Assembly (NCBI RefSeq): GCF_034702125.1 | Contig: NC_085869.1 | Coordinates: 16,477,544-16,541,543, forward strand | DNA length: 64,000 nucleotides | From: Engraulis encrasicolus | Lineage: Eukaryota; Chordata; Actinopteri; Clupeiformes; Engraulidae | Direction: 5' to 3' | Shown here: in pieces, positions 22,793 to 37,100 of the stretch | Layout of the letters: each line of letters opens with the position of its first letter | Position numbering within the stretch: the first letter of the stretch is position 1 | Position numbers and translations under genes: made by a program | Notes under the pieces: generated by a model | The model's database searches: none | What the model was told of the DNA's origin: nothing | Seen by the model: only the letters and a program-made list of their open reading frames with translations

Positions 22793-23093
22793 TAGGGCTG
22801 CAACGATTAGTCGATTATCGTTGACTAATCGACTATAAAATGTGTCGACAAGAACTTTAATTGTCGACTAATGGTTTCATTTGATTTCATTTTTAATTGC
22901 TTTATTGAAACTTAAAATTGTCTAGCACGTATGAATTGGATGTTGTATCTTGGAGTAAATAAGATACTATCATGCAAGAGGCGGGGAAGGTTTGTAGGAG
23001 GTTGGAGCAAGTCCTTTTTTCGTGACTATTAAAGCGTCACTGGATCTATAGATTTGTTGACTAAAAATATTCTTTGGTTTGGTTGCAGCCCAG
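22793..23093. mobile_element. hAT-like MITE between ranbp2 and ccdc138
   Basis: It begins TAGGGCTGCAACGATTAGTC with GTCGATTA/GACTAATCGA palindromic motifs and ends GGTTGCAGCCC. This is the typical fish GGGCTGCAACGATTA family. No clear 8-bp flanking duplication could be found, so it is probably old. It fills part of the 1.26-kb spacer between the two genes, which otherwise shows no gene and no obvious CpG-rich promoter. Confidence 0.7.
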
Positions 23094-23681
23094 ATCTTAC
23101 GGATTCGACCTTAATTCACTGTGTCCTTGTCTTTCTGTCTCTGTATCGCTCACCCTCAAAAATATACATAGGCCTACACAAAAATTAGTTTGCCAAACAG
23201 GATGAAGGGACTATGAGGGTGAATATGAGCGATGATCTCCTCCTCCCTGTTTATGATTTCTCTATAGTTCTTCTAGGCCTAGGCTTAACACCTTTGGGTG
23301 TCACAGGGGTTGACTCCTAGAAGTGTGAGTCACTGCTAGGCCGTAAATTACATTGGCTGCCAGGGGCGTCCAGATGTGTGTGCATGTCAGGGCCTTTCTG
23401 CATTTTTTCGAGAAATGGGTTGGCATCAAGGAAACTTCAGAATGATTCGTATAATTTGTATAATTATAAAGTACATAGATATTTTGGTAATACCACAGCC
23501 CCTCTAACTGATGTAGTATTAACAGAGAGGTATTAAACTCATAAACTGTTATTTTTATTTGGTGACCCGGAAGTTAAACTTGTGTTTCCGGGTGAAAATT
23601 GCAAGCGGTTGTTTTAAACAAAACATAAACAAACTAGTTCTACCTGAACAAGTACACCGATTGTATTATTACAAATCTGTG

Positions 23682-24740
23682 ATGGACAGATTGTCGGAAA
23701 CGGACATTGATACCAAAGTAGAACGGCTGAAAAAGAAGTATTTGGAGAGGAGACCCCTGGTAATAACTTCTTCCAAAGACTATTTCCTTGCTTCTACGTT
23801 GCTGGGTTTTAAATTGTTTATAAAAAAAAATGTGGCTATGAAGCTAGCACACTAGTTTTGATTTATTCGACAGAAAGTACATAGTAGGATAGTTCGTTCC
23901 TCGAAATGTGATTTAGTTGAGTTAGTAATAACATACGTGTATATCTTTTATTAGACAGGTGCAAGTCCCGAAAAGAAGTCGCATGATGACCAAAGGTTTG
24001 ACAGCGGAGGTGAGTAAATGACAGTTTTCAAGCCATTTAGGCTCTGTTCGACACCAGGGGGCACGTAGCACCTAGAGTTAACATGCACGAAATTGCTATG
24101 TTAGATTGTGAGAAGTTAATTTTTGATCAAATGGCGGACGTTTAAGTGAATTGTTTTGTTTACCCTGAAGTGGGGAAGCGTCCAAACAGTCGTTGCGACT
24201 ACCGCGAGCTCGAATCCCACTGTCGAAGTCATCAACTCCAAAAGGCTGTCACAGATTTGCCAACTCGGTCAGTAGGCCTATGCAATCATCAAACATAGAA
24301 GAGTTTAACCCACTTGTCACCGAAAGAGTGTCCTAACAACCTCTACAACCTCATTTTCAGGGTCGGCAGGAATAACGCTCCAAACGAAAGTGATGATGAC
24401 TTGAACATTGATTACAATGATGATTCCTTTTTGGAGCCAGATGGCCAATGTACAGATACAGGTGGGCCCTTTACTTGTGGATTTTAAATTGTTTTACTTA
24501 CATTGTACATAGTATTATTGTTTTTAGCATTTTATTTTTGTATTGTGTGTGTGTGTGTGTATGTGTGTACGTGTTCAAGATGTGACACTGCCCTCCATCC
24601 TGGGCCCCTTACCAACTCCTTTGGAGACACCACATTTGGGAGAGAAGCTGGAAAACCACAGGCAAGACTTCCCCCAGAATACTCCCTCCGATTTGGGACA
24701 TGTCCACAAGGAGCTGCAAGAGATCTACGGAAAGTTGCAA
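23682..24740 (+). CDS. ccdc138: ccdc138 N-terminal exons 1-5
   Basis: Exon 1 begins MDRLSETDIDTKVERLKKKY. Exons 2-4 encode a divergent, acidic linker (for example SDDDLNIDYNDDSF). Exon 5 ends HVHKELQEIYGKLQ, matching the human IYDEL-x-x-IHLKLQ block just before the coiled coil. For exon 3 I prefer 24171-24267 because its acceptor follows a pyrimidine tract and the ESHCR segment resembles the human protein. An alternative 24190-24271 also keeps frame. Phases 0, 1, 2, 1, 0. Confidence 0.75.
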
Positions 24741-27700
24741 GTAAAACAATAAACTGTTTTCTGCTTTATTCTGGTGGATGTATGCATGCAAGGCAGAAAC
24801 TTGGGTTTGTTTTTTGTTTGTTTCATGACTGTTTTATCTCTACTTTTTGACTGCATTTCCCATGATGTGTTTAATTTTAACCAACAATGTTGTTTTTAGT
24901 ATACATTTCTTTCCTATTAGATATCAAAACCTGAAACAAGGTTGTCTTCTTCCTCCATGTTTGGTTAACTTATCATATCATGTAGGCTATGTGGATGACA
25001 CAAACTTTATGATCAGACCAGCAGACCTAATGTCTGCAAAATGTCCTAACTGGAAAAATCTACAGGTAGCACTATATAACAGTTAGTTGAAGAATTTTTA
25101 TCACTTTTTTATTCCTCGTTATTTCGTTCGACAGATCAAAGGTTTTTACCCAGCTGGTCAAGCAATATCGTGAATATAATTCATAATTCTACACAGAGGA
25201 AAAATCGATTCAAGATTATTCTGATATTCATATTTTTAATAACGTGTGATGGCAGAAAATTCGATGTGTAGTGTAGAAGAAAGTGTACCGTCGAAAGCTT
25301 GCACAAATATTTAAGCACAAAAACCTCTGCACACAAAACAGATTAATTGTTGGTTACTACACATGCAGAACCTTAGTGTAGATGAGTGGCGATCTGACTT
25401 CACTTGACTTCAAGTAAAGTGCACCCCATGATGATGAGCTTAAGTATTAAAGTATATAAAGCTGATTTGTTCACCGACCTTTCATGCCACTGACTCTAGC
25501 TGATGGAGCAAGTGTGTGTGTGTGTTTATTTTTAAGTGCGAGCGGCTTCATCAACAGAAATGGGCTGCCCAGCTCTTGAAGCGAGAGCAGAAACTAGACC
25601 AGAGGGAGAGTTTGCTGGTGCAGTATCAGGACACCTTGTTGCAGGTGTGTGGAGCGGAGGGCGGTGTCCACGGGTACATCAATGCAATACAGCAGGTAAG
25701 TTAGCACATAGAAGGGTTGCATGGAGATGCACACAGACTAAGGATGCAAATGATCAATTACTTCATTAATCGTTAGTTGATCGACCTCATCACAATAATG
25801 TTTTTAACGATTAGTGCATTAATGGATTAAAGTCGATTAATTGTTTGCATCGCTAACACAAACCTATCACATACCTAGAGTGTTACACTAAAGTCTAATG
25901 CACAATTAATGTTGATTATTGTAATTTTTTGTGTTAATTGAGAGGTCAGAATAAAGGCCTTCATTACAATACAGGAAACATGTATTTCCATAATCTCTTG
26001 TTTGAATTGATTCAACTTTACCATTGTCTTCAATCATATTGAACTTGCTTCTTTAAAAGTGTCACAATAAGTGTACGTATTTGTCAAAAATGCTTAAAAT
26101 ACTTTGACAAAGGTTTTGTGAGTATACCATATTTTTATACAGAATATATTTTAAAATGACACGACTGACTGATAAGTAGACAAACGTGTCAGACATTGCA
26201 GACATAGACACAATGAAAATTCAGTTATGATATGATATGATGGTACACTGCCTAAATGCCTACCTAGTATGTAAAATATTGAGGTGTTCATATCTATTAC
26301 CCGTTCAAAATCCTGTCCCCTTTCATCAATAATCAACACCACTGTCAGTCTGAATTTCTCATTTGCCTTAGATTTTACAATACGCAAGTACACAAAGGGC
26401 AGTCCCGTCCCCATTCCCATTTACAACTAGTTACTTTACCTAGTCAGGGACATTACATGTTTCCAAACTTCTCATTTTCGGCTCTTGCTATGACATGATA
26501 AACTCACAAAAGTTAGTTATTACATTGTCACTTCTCTGCTCTGGCAAGTTTGAAAAAAGAAATCTTGCACAGTAGAGGTAGGTACTACTAAAATTAATCT
26601 CACTAAAGGTGTGTTCGAATTGCGATAATCACAAGATTAGAGAATGTTTGCTGGTGTATAGCCGGCCAAACAGATAGAAGACCTCTTTGTGTTCTTGTAC
26701 TGAACTTTTTGTTCAAAATAATGCTAGTTGCTGTTTTGTGTTGACCACTCTCTTCAATCATTGTCCCATGTCATTATACTGTATGTCATGTGAAGTCAGA
26801 CTTCCTACCCGTTTAAGTTGAATTCACACAATAGATTAGTTTATGGCATTCTGTGGTTTGTGGTAATTGCATGTGTGTAGTGCAGTGGTTCTCAAACTTT
26901 TCCCATCATTCCCCCCTTCGGAGGGTCTGGATGCTTCTGATCCCCCCCCCAAGCAACAGCAGTACCTGTGTAGATTGATTTTACGATCGCCGCGTTGCGC
27001 AAAATTAAAGCAAAGGTGACTGGTGAGATCAAACAAAGAGGGACGTGTGTTCATTTCCTATGCTATTCAAATTCATGTCAATTTATATTATAATGTTGGT
27101 GAGGGCTTAACATTTATTTCTTATTGGAGAGACTGGAAGTAATTTCCTTGGGGGGAAAAAACTCAAAATCAGATGTCACACGCCCCCCCTGTGATGCCTC
27201 CGCGCCCCCCCAGGGGGGCTTGCACCCCACTTTGAGAAACACTGGTGTAGTGGATCTGGTGTAAATGCTTGTGGCTGGTATAAATGCCAAAGAACAACAC
27301 AAATGTCTCCCAAACAAAATGGCAGATGTTTTTGACAATTTGTGGTTCACATTTCTCATAAACGCACTCCCATACACCAGAGGAAATGTGCACTTTACTT
27401 AAATGCGTCCCATTTTTATTGTCATTTCTGCAATTCAGTTTGCCACCATTGTCATATTAGGGGTTTTCCATGCACATGCTTAATTGAAATGCATCTTGTG
27501 TCATTATGTCTTCCTCTCTGTAGTACCACAAACATGTGTTTTCCCGTGATTTTGTTTCTCTCCCAGCAACATCAAATACAACTTGATCAGTTGGACTCTG
27601 CCCTTAGAGAGAAGACGAAAGAAAACAAGAGAATCAAATCTAGTTTTTCCACCATCAAAAACTTGAATGAATCCATGAGGAAACAGGTAATAAAGTAAAG

Positions 27701-30700
27701 TCCATAGGTTATTTCAAGTATGAGCTGATGTCTACTGTTGATTCTTTCTTTGTGTAGATACCGTATAAGGCCACCCTTCAACTGTTTCCCTGCTGTTTCA
27801 CAATGGTTTATGTTTGTAGCCGAAGTAAATAATAAATGTCTGCAACACTGTTAATGCTCCCAGTTGTTTAATGGCACAGTTATTTTATTTTGTCCAGCAC
27901 CTGTGCCACTGATGTGTGCGCATTCTCTGCCATATTGTTATGTTTGTAGCTAACAGATCTTGGTGAGGAGAAGAAAAGATCAGAGGAGCAGTTAAAGAAA
28001 GTACAAGCTCGTCTGGAGAACCTTCAGGTGAGTTCTACAGTCGTCATGTAAAGCAAATACTGACACGGTTGATTTAATTTGCACATGATCAGACAGGGAA
28101 ACCAAGCAAAACGCAGACAGAAGGAATACTGAGGGAGAATGGTTTTAAATTATTTTCAATTTCAGGAGCGGGATTTGATCCCTTGGGTCTATGTTTATAG
28201 TAGATAGATAGATGAGCTGAATGTGGTCACTCCGCTAAATGTTTTGGAAGGTGTGAAAATGCCGTCAACGGTTAAAAAAATACAATTACTATTTATTTTC
28301 ACTGAAGTGAGTGAACAAAATTGAATAAATATTTAGTGTTTCTACCTTTCTGTCTTCAAACCAACATCAATTCTCGTACATAGAAAGTCAGGGATTGTGT
28401 GGGATTTAAGTCAGCCTTTTGAAATCAGCCTTTGATGTACTGTATGCAACTGGGTTGCAGAGCAATGCCAGCATTATTTGGCCGTAGCAGAAAGCATATT
28501 TTTTGTCAAAGGGCTGTAGAGCGGTACAATAATGAGTGTTAATGCCGCTAACACCAAAAACATCCAAAGCGAACGGTAGTTGAGGTCGTTGAAGCTTTGC
28601 CATGCATTCAGTCTCGTAAAAGAAGAAGGAAAAATCCGCACACTGTTGCTGGTGTATACACCTGGCGAAGACCACCTGGGGTGGAAACGTTGTGTTCAAT
28701 AAATCTGTGAGCAGCAACAGTGTGAGGATTTTTCCTTCTTCATTTACGCACATTTGTTTGATCCAGCACCTGTTTGACTGGATGTGCGCGCTTCACTCAC
28801 ACTACTACTTATGCATTCAGTCTCAACATGATATTAATATGTTTACATCAGGGCTTGACATTGGCACCTGCCAACCAGCCATATGTTGGTTAAACTTTGC
28901 TGTGGCTAGTAATAATTTCAATGTCACTAGCCACTTTGGCAGGTAGTATACTACATTTTTTTAGTAGAGCACTTGTTTCTGTTATGAAACATCATGGGGG
29001 GGGATCTAGCCACAGTGTCCTATGGGCAAAAATGGAATGCCGCGTCCATACCAGGAGCGAACTACGCTGCCTGGTAGCGGTGGTAGCAGAAGAAGTTTCG
29101 CCTTGAATTTGCTGTATTCTCTCTGGAGTCTGGACGCGACATTGACATTGACATTGACATCACTCAATTGTTAGAATTCACTCTGGTCGCTCAATTTGCT
29201 TCGCCCCTGGCGAGTTCGCTCTGGTAGCGCTGGTCAAGCACTCTCCATAGAGAAATAATGACTTCCGTCGCTCCGCTTGCGTTGGTCGCTCTTGGTCTGA
29301 ACAAGGCATTAATGTCAAGCCCTGGTTTGATTTAGCTAAACCACAGAATGGCTCAAACTGCAAATAAAAGCAGGCCTTAAACATACACTAATACAACAAA
29401 GGAGAAGTTGCAGTACAGCACGTTTAGTATGCACACCTACTTTTGTTAGTGACTATAAAGTAAACAGGAAAAATAATACAATCATCAAATGAACAGAACA
29501 TGAATAAATATAGTGTGGTGGGGTTCACATCATCACAAACACCTAGTGTTGTCTTGGATTACATGAGGAGACGGAAGAGCTGTGGTTATGTCTCAAAGAG
29601 GTTTGGAGCCACACACCAGCCAATTTCATTCAAATACTCTGCAGTTGTATGTAGGAGGAATTGATGCTGTTTTGAAGGCAAAGAGTGGTCATAATACATT
29701 ATCTTTGATTTCACTTTTCTCTTTTGTGCATTCACCACATTTTCTTGTTAAGTGAAAATAAATGGTCCCAATGCCATTTCTGAAAGCATTCCTAGTGTAC
29801 AGCATTTTGCACACCTGCCTAAAGCATACACCACACTGTATGCACACACACACCAACAAATGTGTACAATCTGTGTCTCTTTTTCTCCATAGAGGAAGTA
29901 CGACTTTGCAGTAGCACAGAAGGGGCGAGAAAATATTTGTCCCAAATTAGAGCTGAAACCCTCTAGACCTGATAAGGCTCCACCCGTTTTGAAACCTGCC
30001 AAGGTAAACTGTTCATCATTTTATTCTTTTTACTTAAAAAAAAAAATATATATATATTCTTATTTATTTTTTGAGATAGGACAGTGGAGGAGAGACAGGA
30101 AGCGAGTGGGGAGAGAGAGACGGGAGAGGATCGGAAAAAGACCCAGGCCGGAATGGAACCCGGGTCGCCGGAGTAGTTCAGTGCCCAGCCGTTAGAGCCA
30201 CGGCAGGGCCCATAATTTTATTCTTTTAAATTTTTATTTTATTTTATTTTATATTTAATTTTATTTTATGCCTGCTTATGATCACTATCTTTTCAAAGTG
30301 TGTACAGTGTTTGTACAGCAATTCTTCTCCTTTTTTGCACACAATCGTGCTCTGGCTTATAGAAAGACGTAGTCAGAAACCTGCTCGGAAGCCATAACCA
30401 GCATCTGAGGACAATTACTGCAATCAGCAATGTTTTCTGTAATTATGATCTATTGCATCAGTCTGTTGAACTGTGCACTCAAGCCAAAGAATAGGCATCG
30501 TACTGTACGGCTGGAAAAAGCCCACATGTTGAAAGATCTGCTAATTAACTGACCACTAGTGACAACAACAGTCTTTGGTGTTTTCTGGGGTGCATTTCTC
30601 GAAAGCGTAGTTGTTAGCAGATAGCAACTTGGGTAGCTGCCAATGGGAAATTGCATTGCAACTAACAAAGTAGCTAACATAGTTCGCTACTATGGTTTCG

Positions 30701-33700
30701 AGAAATGCACCCCTGAATGTCTGCTTCCTGCAGGTCCTAAGTAGTGGCACCTCTGGGAGGCTTCTGGCTCTCCTCCTGGACTGGGTTGTGGTGGACAGCC
30801 GGCTTGTCCAAGCCCCTGGGAAAGACGACGGCGTGGGTTGTTGTGCTTTTCCCTTGGATGTGATTTTGCCTCCCTCCTCCTCCTCCTCCTCGCCCCTCTC
30901 GCTGCAAGAGAGGTGTGCAAAGGTTTGTTTTGTGGATTGCATTCCCCTGCTAACGGCTGCCAGCGTTTATCTTACCTGATACAGTGAGTGCAGAGACGCT
31001 TCATGTCTTGGCTTGCTGCAGTCATAGATGGCCTTTGTTTTCATTCTGTGGCAGTATAACATCAGCTTTGCTTTCCATCCATATGCATGGATGGGACTGT
31101 CTTCTTCCCCCTTAGATAATGATGGTGGATTTTCTTGTTTTTCATAGTATTGTAATGCATTCAGGATCCCAAGGAGCCATCTTGCTTCTCATACTCATCC
31201 TCTCCCACAGGCTTTGCCAGTGCTGGCTGAACAACTTCAACAGACAGCAGACATCAACTCGTTCTTACATCTGCCCCTGCTCAAAGTCAGCTACTGGTCG
31301 TTGGTACAATTGGATCAGAATGTCCAGGTATCTTCACAGAGATGGTGTTAAACAGGCTTCTGCTGTTCAGAAGATGTATTTGAGGGTCTCAGACACTCAG
31401 ACTAGGTCATTGCACCTCAATGATGAAAAACACTTTCAATTGACAGCTACGTCTGGTTCACTTTTGCCTAAACTCTTCGCTGATTGGTTCTGAAAGTCAA
31501 ATCAATGTCCTGCTACAAGCCTAATGACAACAATTTAATTTCAGGAATCTATTAAAAAAATTAACCCTGCTGTCGGAGTAAACATTTCATGTCTTTTGTT
31601 ATATGCCCTATATTTCCTAATGGTCTTTCGTAATGCCACCCTTATCTCTACCCTACACCTCCATGTATGGCTGAAGTGGTGAGAAAGGTGCCCAACCCCA
31701 CATTACACCAGGGATTGTAACCAATACCCTTTAAAAAAACCAACACGACCGAAAACAGTACCTCCTTGGTGGAGGTAATAACTGTCAGTCACTTTGGATA
31801 AACGTGTCAGCTAAGTGTAATGTAATGTCCTTTTGTTGCACCTATATGAACAAGAAAAATAGTATACTACAACATTTCTCATTAGTTGGAATAACAGCCT
31901 GTCTTTTAAATATTGTGTGGCATTTTTTATGTCTTAAAGCTTAGCTGGCGGCTAACTGGTCTCATAGGACTCAATGTTAACTGCTAGCTTGAAGGTAAAA
32001 TTTGCACTGCCATACCCAGAGAACGGTTGAAAGTATAGGAGAATGGTAAAACCCTATTATTTAACTCAAGGGGAGGTGTAAAATAAGCTTATTTCCAAAA
32101 ATGGGACGGTATCACTTTAAGGCATGCCTTTCCCCTAGTTTACGTTTGTCCCAGCAGCTTTTAATGTCATTAAGGTCTAATATTGTTTTGTCTGAAAAAA
32201 ATGTTCATGTAAATCATTAAATATTGAGTATGTGAAATCCCATAAAAAAAATTGTTCACTTGACACAGCCCTACTTAAAATATAAACCTGATGTAGTGTT
32301 GTTCAAATCTTGACGGCATATATTTTCCTTGTTTTTTTTTTCTCTTGATAGAACCGCTTAACAGCGACTGTGCGGAGATTAGGGGAGGAGATGACAAGAT
32401 GCTCCGCAGACCCAGGCGGTGTCAGTAAGGCCAGGCCCTGTGCTCTCTTCAGAAGCCCATGCCGTCACACAAGGTTCCTGTCTATGCTGATCATCCTCAA
32501 AACCATCACTCAGGGTATGAATGATCAATCATTTCATAATTCATTGTAATAATAATAATAATAATAATAATACTTTCGGTTTATATAGCGCCTTTCAAAA
32601 CACCCAAGCAAGCTTCAGAGTGTGTGTGTGTGCGCGCCAGTGTGTGAGCGTGTGTGTGAATGCATGTAAGTGAAAGTGCTTGTGGAACTAGCAGCCATAA
32701 GCCTTGTACTACTTGTACTCTGGAAAATTATAGAAGAAGCGCAACACTGCTACAATTACGGTTAAGGTTTTAATGTGAAAGCTGGCGTTTCGATGGCGCT
32801 TCTTCTATAATTTTCAAGTGATTTCCATTGAGATAGCTGCACCTGCAAACAGGGATTCAAGGTGTGCAGGTCACCCCTCCATTCTACTTGGACTCTATAA
32901 AAGCTGTGTTGTGTACGGAATGTTGAGTACGGAATGTTCCTCTCCCATACTGTAGCTGTTCTTGTGAATTTCAGATTTGTCCTTCAGAACAACAGTACAG
33001 TCTAAACACAAAATATGTATTAGCTGCAAATAAATAATAGGTAATGGACAAAAGTAATTTTTAAATGTATCACTTGGTTTTTGAGGTACCTTTTGGATAA
33101 TAGCTGTTTTTGGATTTTTTTTGTTTTAATATTCCAAAAGATTTATGATTAAATGTATGCTCTTGTTGTGACATTCTCTAACTTATGAAAATGTAATGAA
33201 TGAATGACAAAGATACACATTTTGTTTTTCTTTTATAAGCTGGACAACTATGTAACAAATGAAACAACCAGGTTGTTAGCTTTTGGGGAGATTTTATTTA
33301 AGTGCTTGTGGATTGTAAGGTACAGCAGTTTGTGGTGTTTTTGGACTTCCTGGACATAAATGTGCTGTGCAGAAACTCACAGCAGATGGCAATGTTGCAG
33401 TTTTTTCAGGCATTTCAAGAGAGTGTGCGGCCCGTCTCTGACTTGATTAGCATTTCCCAGATTCTAAGTCCCTGTCTATTAAAACAATTCTTTTGAAAAT
33501 TCTTTAAAAAATTGTACTAGCTACCATTTTAGTCCGAGACTGGATTCCAGAAAAGTTTTTACAATGCCATCATAAGCGGTCACTTTTGAGTATAATTAAG
33601 GTCACATACGCTCTTTGACATTGGTTTTCATTGTTTTCTTTTTAATCACCAACATACGGCATATCCCTGTTTCTCTCATCATGATTGGCCCGGGTTGGCA

Positions 33701-34076
33701 GGAGGAGGGGAATCACTTTCTGCGAATGGACTTGCAAATGTCTTGAGTCCCATGTGGGAAGCATCATAATACTACTTGCACTCAGATTGCATAGTCTTTT
33801 TTTCAGACCCTGACACAGTTTTGCTTGACCGCAGAGGTGGACACCCTGGCTTCAGGAAGCAAAAGCTCTGCCTCATGTTTGATCCAACCTGTTTTTAACC
33901 GGCAGTGGAACTAAATGAACCCAATAAAGAGCTCTTGAATCGTCGGAAAGGTGACTTTGCTAACAGCAGTGTTAATTGCATAGGCAGGAGTTCTTCTGAA
34001 GACCTGATCTCCACATCTGTCTGAGTTTTTCATCATCAGTCATTTCTCTCTCTGTCTGTCTGCCTCTGTCTGTCTG

Positions 34077-34142
<66 letters not shown>

Positions 34143-37100
34143 CCTCTCGCAGACACACGTTGCACATGTTGGTTTCAAACAGAACTTGACCTGTGGCTTA
34201 TTATTGGCAAGCCTCTCACATAGTTGTCATCGTGTGTGTGTGTCTCTGTCTCTGTCTCTGTGTCTGTGTGTGTCTGTGTGTGTGTCTGTGTGCTGTCCAT
34301 GACCCCCCGCTCCTGGTGGTGGGCCTTGATCATGTCAGTGGACACCCTTGCGCAGGCTCTGGAGGCCCTGCTGGTGGAGCTGAGGGCTGAGGAGGGCCCC
34401 GTGCTCTTCCTGCACTACCAGGCCGTACCGGTCATCTCAGCGCTGCTGCGGAGGGGCAGCCCCGGCCTGCTGGGTCCCGCGCTAGATGTCCTCATGACAA
34501 TGTGCGGAGAGTCCGGTAAGAGCCAATCCGCCAATCGCAAAACTGTGAAGTCTTTTTTTTTTTTCAAATGCAAAAAGTAAGAACAAAATTTGTGAGATCT
34601 GTCAAGTCAAGTGTACTTTGTCAAGAGTCTATGTAACAGGGTTAGCACGGAAGTTTGAAATTGCTATGCATTGTTCCTAATCAGATTCTTGTCTGTAGCA
34701 CTTAAACTGCTTCACAAACAACAGTTAACCTAAATGTCTGATTTTCGCATCCAACTAAGCTCTAAATCTCAATATTGAGGGGAGAAAAATAAATCGTCTG
34801 TTTGTACTGAAGTACTAAGAACACAACGTGTAGAGAAAGAAAATGGTCTCCCAAGATGTTGATTAGATGCTTAATGGGGAACTAATGAGTAGTCAGGCTG
34901 CACACCAAGGGTTTTCATAGCGTCTGTCCTGGCTGTGTATATTTATGTTGGGAGACTCTGTCTAGGCTTGTGTGTGCGCAACCACCGAGTGCTAAGGCAT
35001 TTGCATTGAAATTCATTTACTCCGAGACAGTCAAGTGTTCTGCAAGCGACCGCTTTTACTGGCAAGTTTATGCCCGTGTTTATTCTTTTACATCATGCTG
35101 AAACGCTGCAGCTCATGGAAAGACCGAGACGTAATGGCTTAACAATTAATAAATATAAACACCTCACTCACACTTCTGGACCATGTCACAACAAATGTCA
35201 GTCATCTCTCTTCTCTTTCCATGTGCCACGACCTAATGGGTTGTGTACTCAGGCTGGTAATTACCTCCACATTGCGAGGCAAGACGCACGTATTTATACT
35301 GAAGATTTGATCTTAATGGTCAAGGTCTTTTTGGATGCCCAGATGTTTGGTTTAGTAGTGATTTGTGGTTTGTGGGAGGCATCAATATATATTTTAGGTT
35401 TCAGCTGAAGTCAGAGGGTTGTCCCACTTTCTTCCATTGCATCATGTTATATGATGCTGGAAGCTGTCAACGACCGCTACTTTGACCTTTCTTACTAAAG
35501 CTCCCAGCCGCCACCAAGAAATAAACAGTTCCTGAACATTGGGTGCACATGTAAGATCTTGAGCTGTCAAAAAACTGATGAAAGAGTTTTTTGTATTGTG
35601 TTGATCAGGGTAGTGGATGGCCACAAGGTCTTTGGGAATGCATGGGTACAAAAGAGCATCTCAGCCAAGCGTCTCCACGCACGCACACATGCTTGCAAGT
35701 TGGTGCCTCCCAATGGAGCGTAAATTCACCAAAAGATTTGGTGGTTAAACCACAATCAGACCTTAGCTATCCACAAAAAAGGCCTCATACCAGTCAACCC
35801 TGGCCAATTTAGAATTTCAAGACCTTTCTGATTCTTATTTATTTGCCCTGCTCCTTTCCCCGATCTGAAAGGGAAGAGGGGGGAAAAAAGTCTCTAGCCC
35901 AGTTCACTGTGTTAACAGACGTCTAAGACATGTCCGGTTCGGTGTCAGCAAGAGTGGACGGGAGACGAAGGAAGCTGGGTCCCTACCCCCTGAGGAGCAG
36001 CTTGTAACGATTGGATTTTAAACACTGGCAGTAGCGTACTTAATAGCCATTAAAAGTCGCTAATTAGCACAGCGGGTTAGGAACGCTGCCTGCCGGGCAC
36101 TGATGCTACGCAGAGGCACAGACCTCCAGAGCACGCCGGGGAGGGAGAGGCGACGGACAGGGCCAGATTAATGCACAGGCTAGATCTGGGTGCAGTCTAG
36201 GGGATCCCACCTGCCAGGGGGGGGGCCTGATGGATCAGAAGTGAAAAATGTCTGAATAATGGTGACAAGATGCTGTATGGAGAAATTCATCTGTCACGTT
36301 GAGTACAGTTGGTCGATGTAATTGTGACACTGTCCATGTAAATTTGTGGCGAAATTTGCCCTCCAGGGGGGCCCACAGCAACCTTTTAGTCTAGGGTCCC
36401 CAGGCGATTTTAATCCAGCCCTGGCGACGGAGGCACCTACAAGTGATTTATGCACAAGAGGGTGTGGGTGGAGGAGACGAGGTTGGGGCAATTAACGTGC
36501 TTTGCGGAGAGAGTGATTAGAGGTCTCTTGGGGGGGAAATGGCATCTAGTGACTCTGGGCTGGGGGGATGAGGGGGTGTGGGAAGGTGGGGGGTTCACAC
36601 CTGAAGGTCACCTCCTTGGGATGTGGCTGTACGATGAGGGCCCCGGCCTGCACACCATCTCGTTTCAGCGGAGCCGGGCGACTCTCACGCTGTAGTACTT
36701 AATCTGCTCCATATGTCTCGTTGAGTTGAGGCGCAGGGGCCCGACGAGAGGTGGGGGTGGGGGCCCACGAAGAGGAACGAGGCCCTTAAATCAACCTGGA
36801 CAAAGAGCACTCAGCAGTAGATGGACAGCTTTTGAAGTTTCCAGCACAGCCCAAACCACCCCCCAACCCGCCACTCCACTTAGGACATAGTACCTGTGAA
36901 GACCTGGAGGAAACAAATGTGCGCCAGTCCCGAGGGTCAACATGCGTGTCCGAGGAGAGCACATGTGTGGCGAGATCACTTCTACTTCCACTGGCGTCTC
37001 TGCTGGAGTTAGGCGCAAGCTGAAATGAGCAGGCTTCCTGAAGACCAGGGGCTACATTTCTCGAAACCAAAGTTGCTTACTACTTTGTTGTTTTCAATGC

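Noticed and set aside
31935..32119. Possible second TTAA-flanked MITE (ACTTTAAGGC end)
   Set aside because: Only the right end looks like a fish TTAA element; no matching left terminus could be identified by eye.
32724..32815. Second hammerhead-like motif in the foldback at 32.7 kb
   Set aside because: It has GAAG and GAAACG but no CTGATGA and no stem II, so it does not support a ribozyme by itself.
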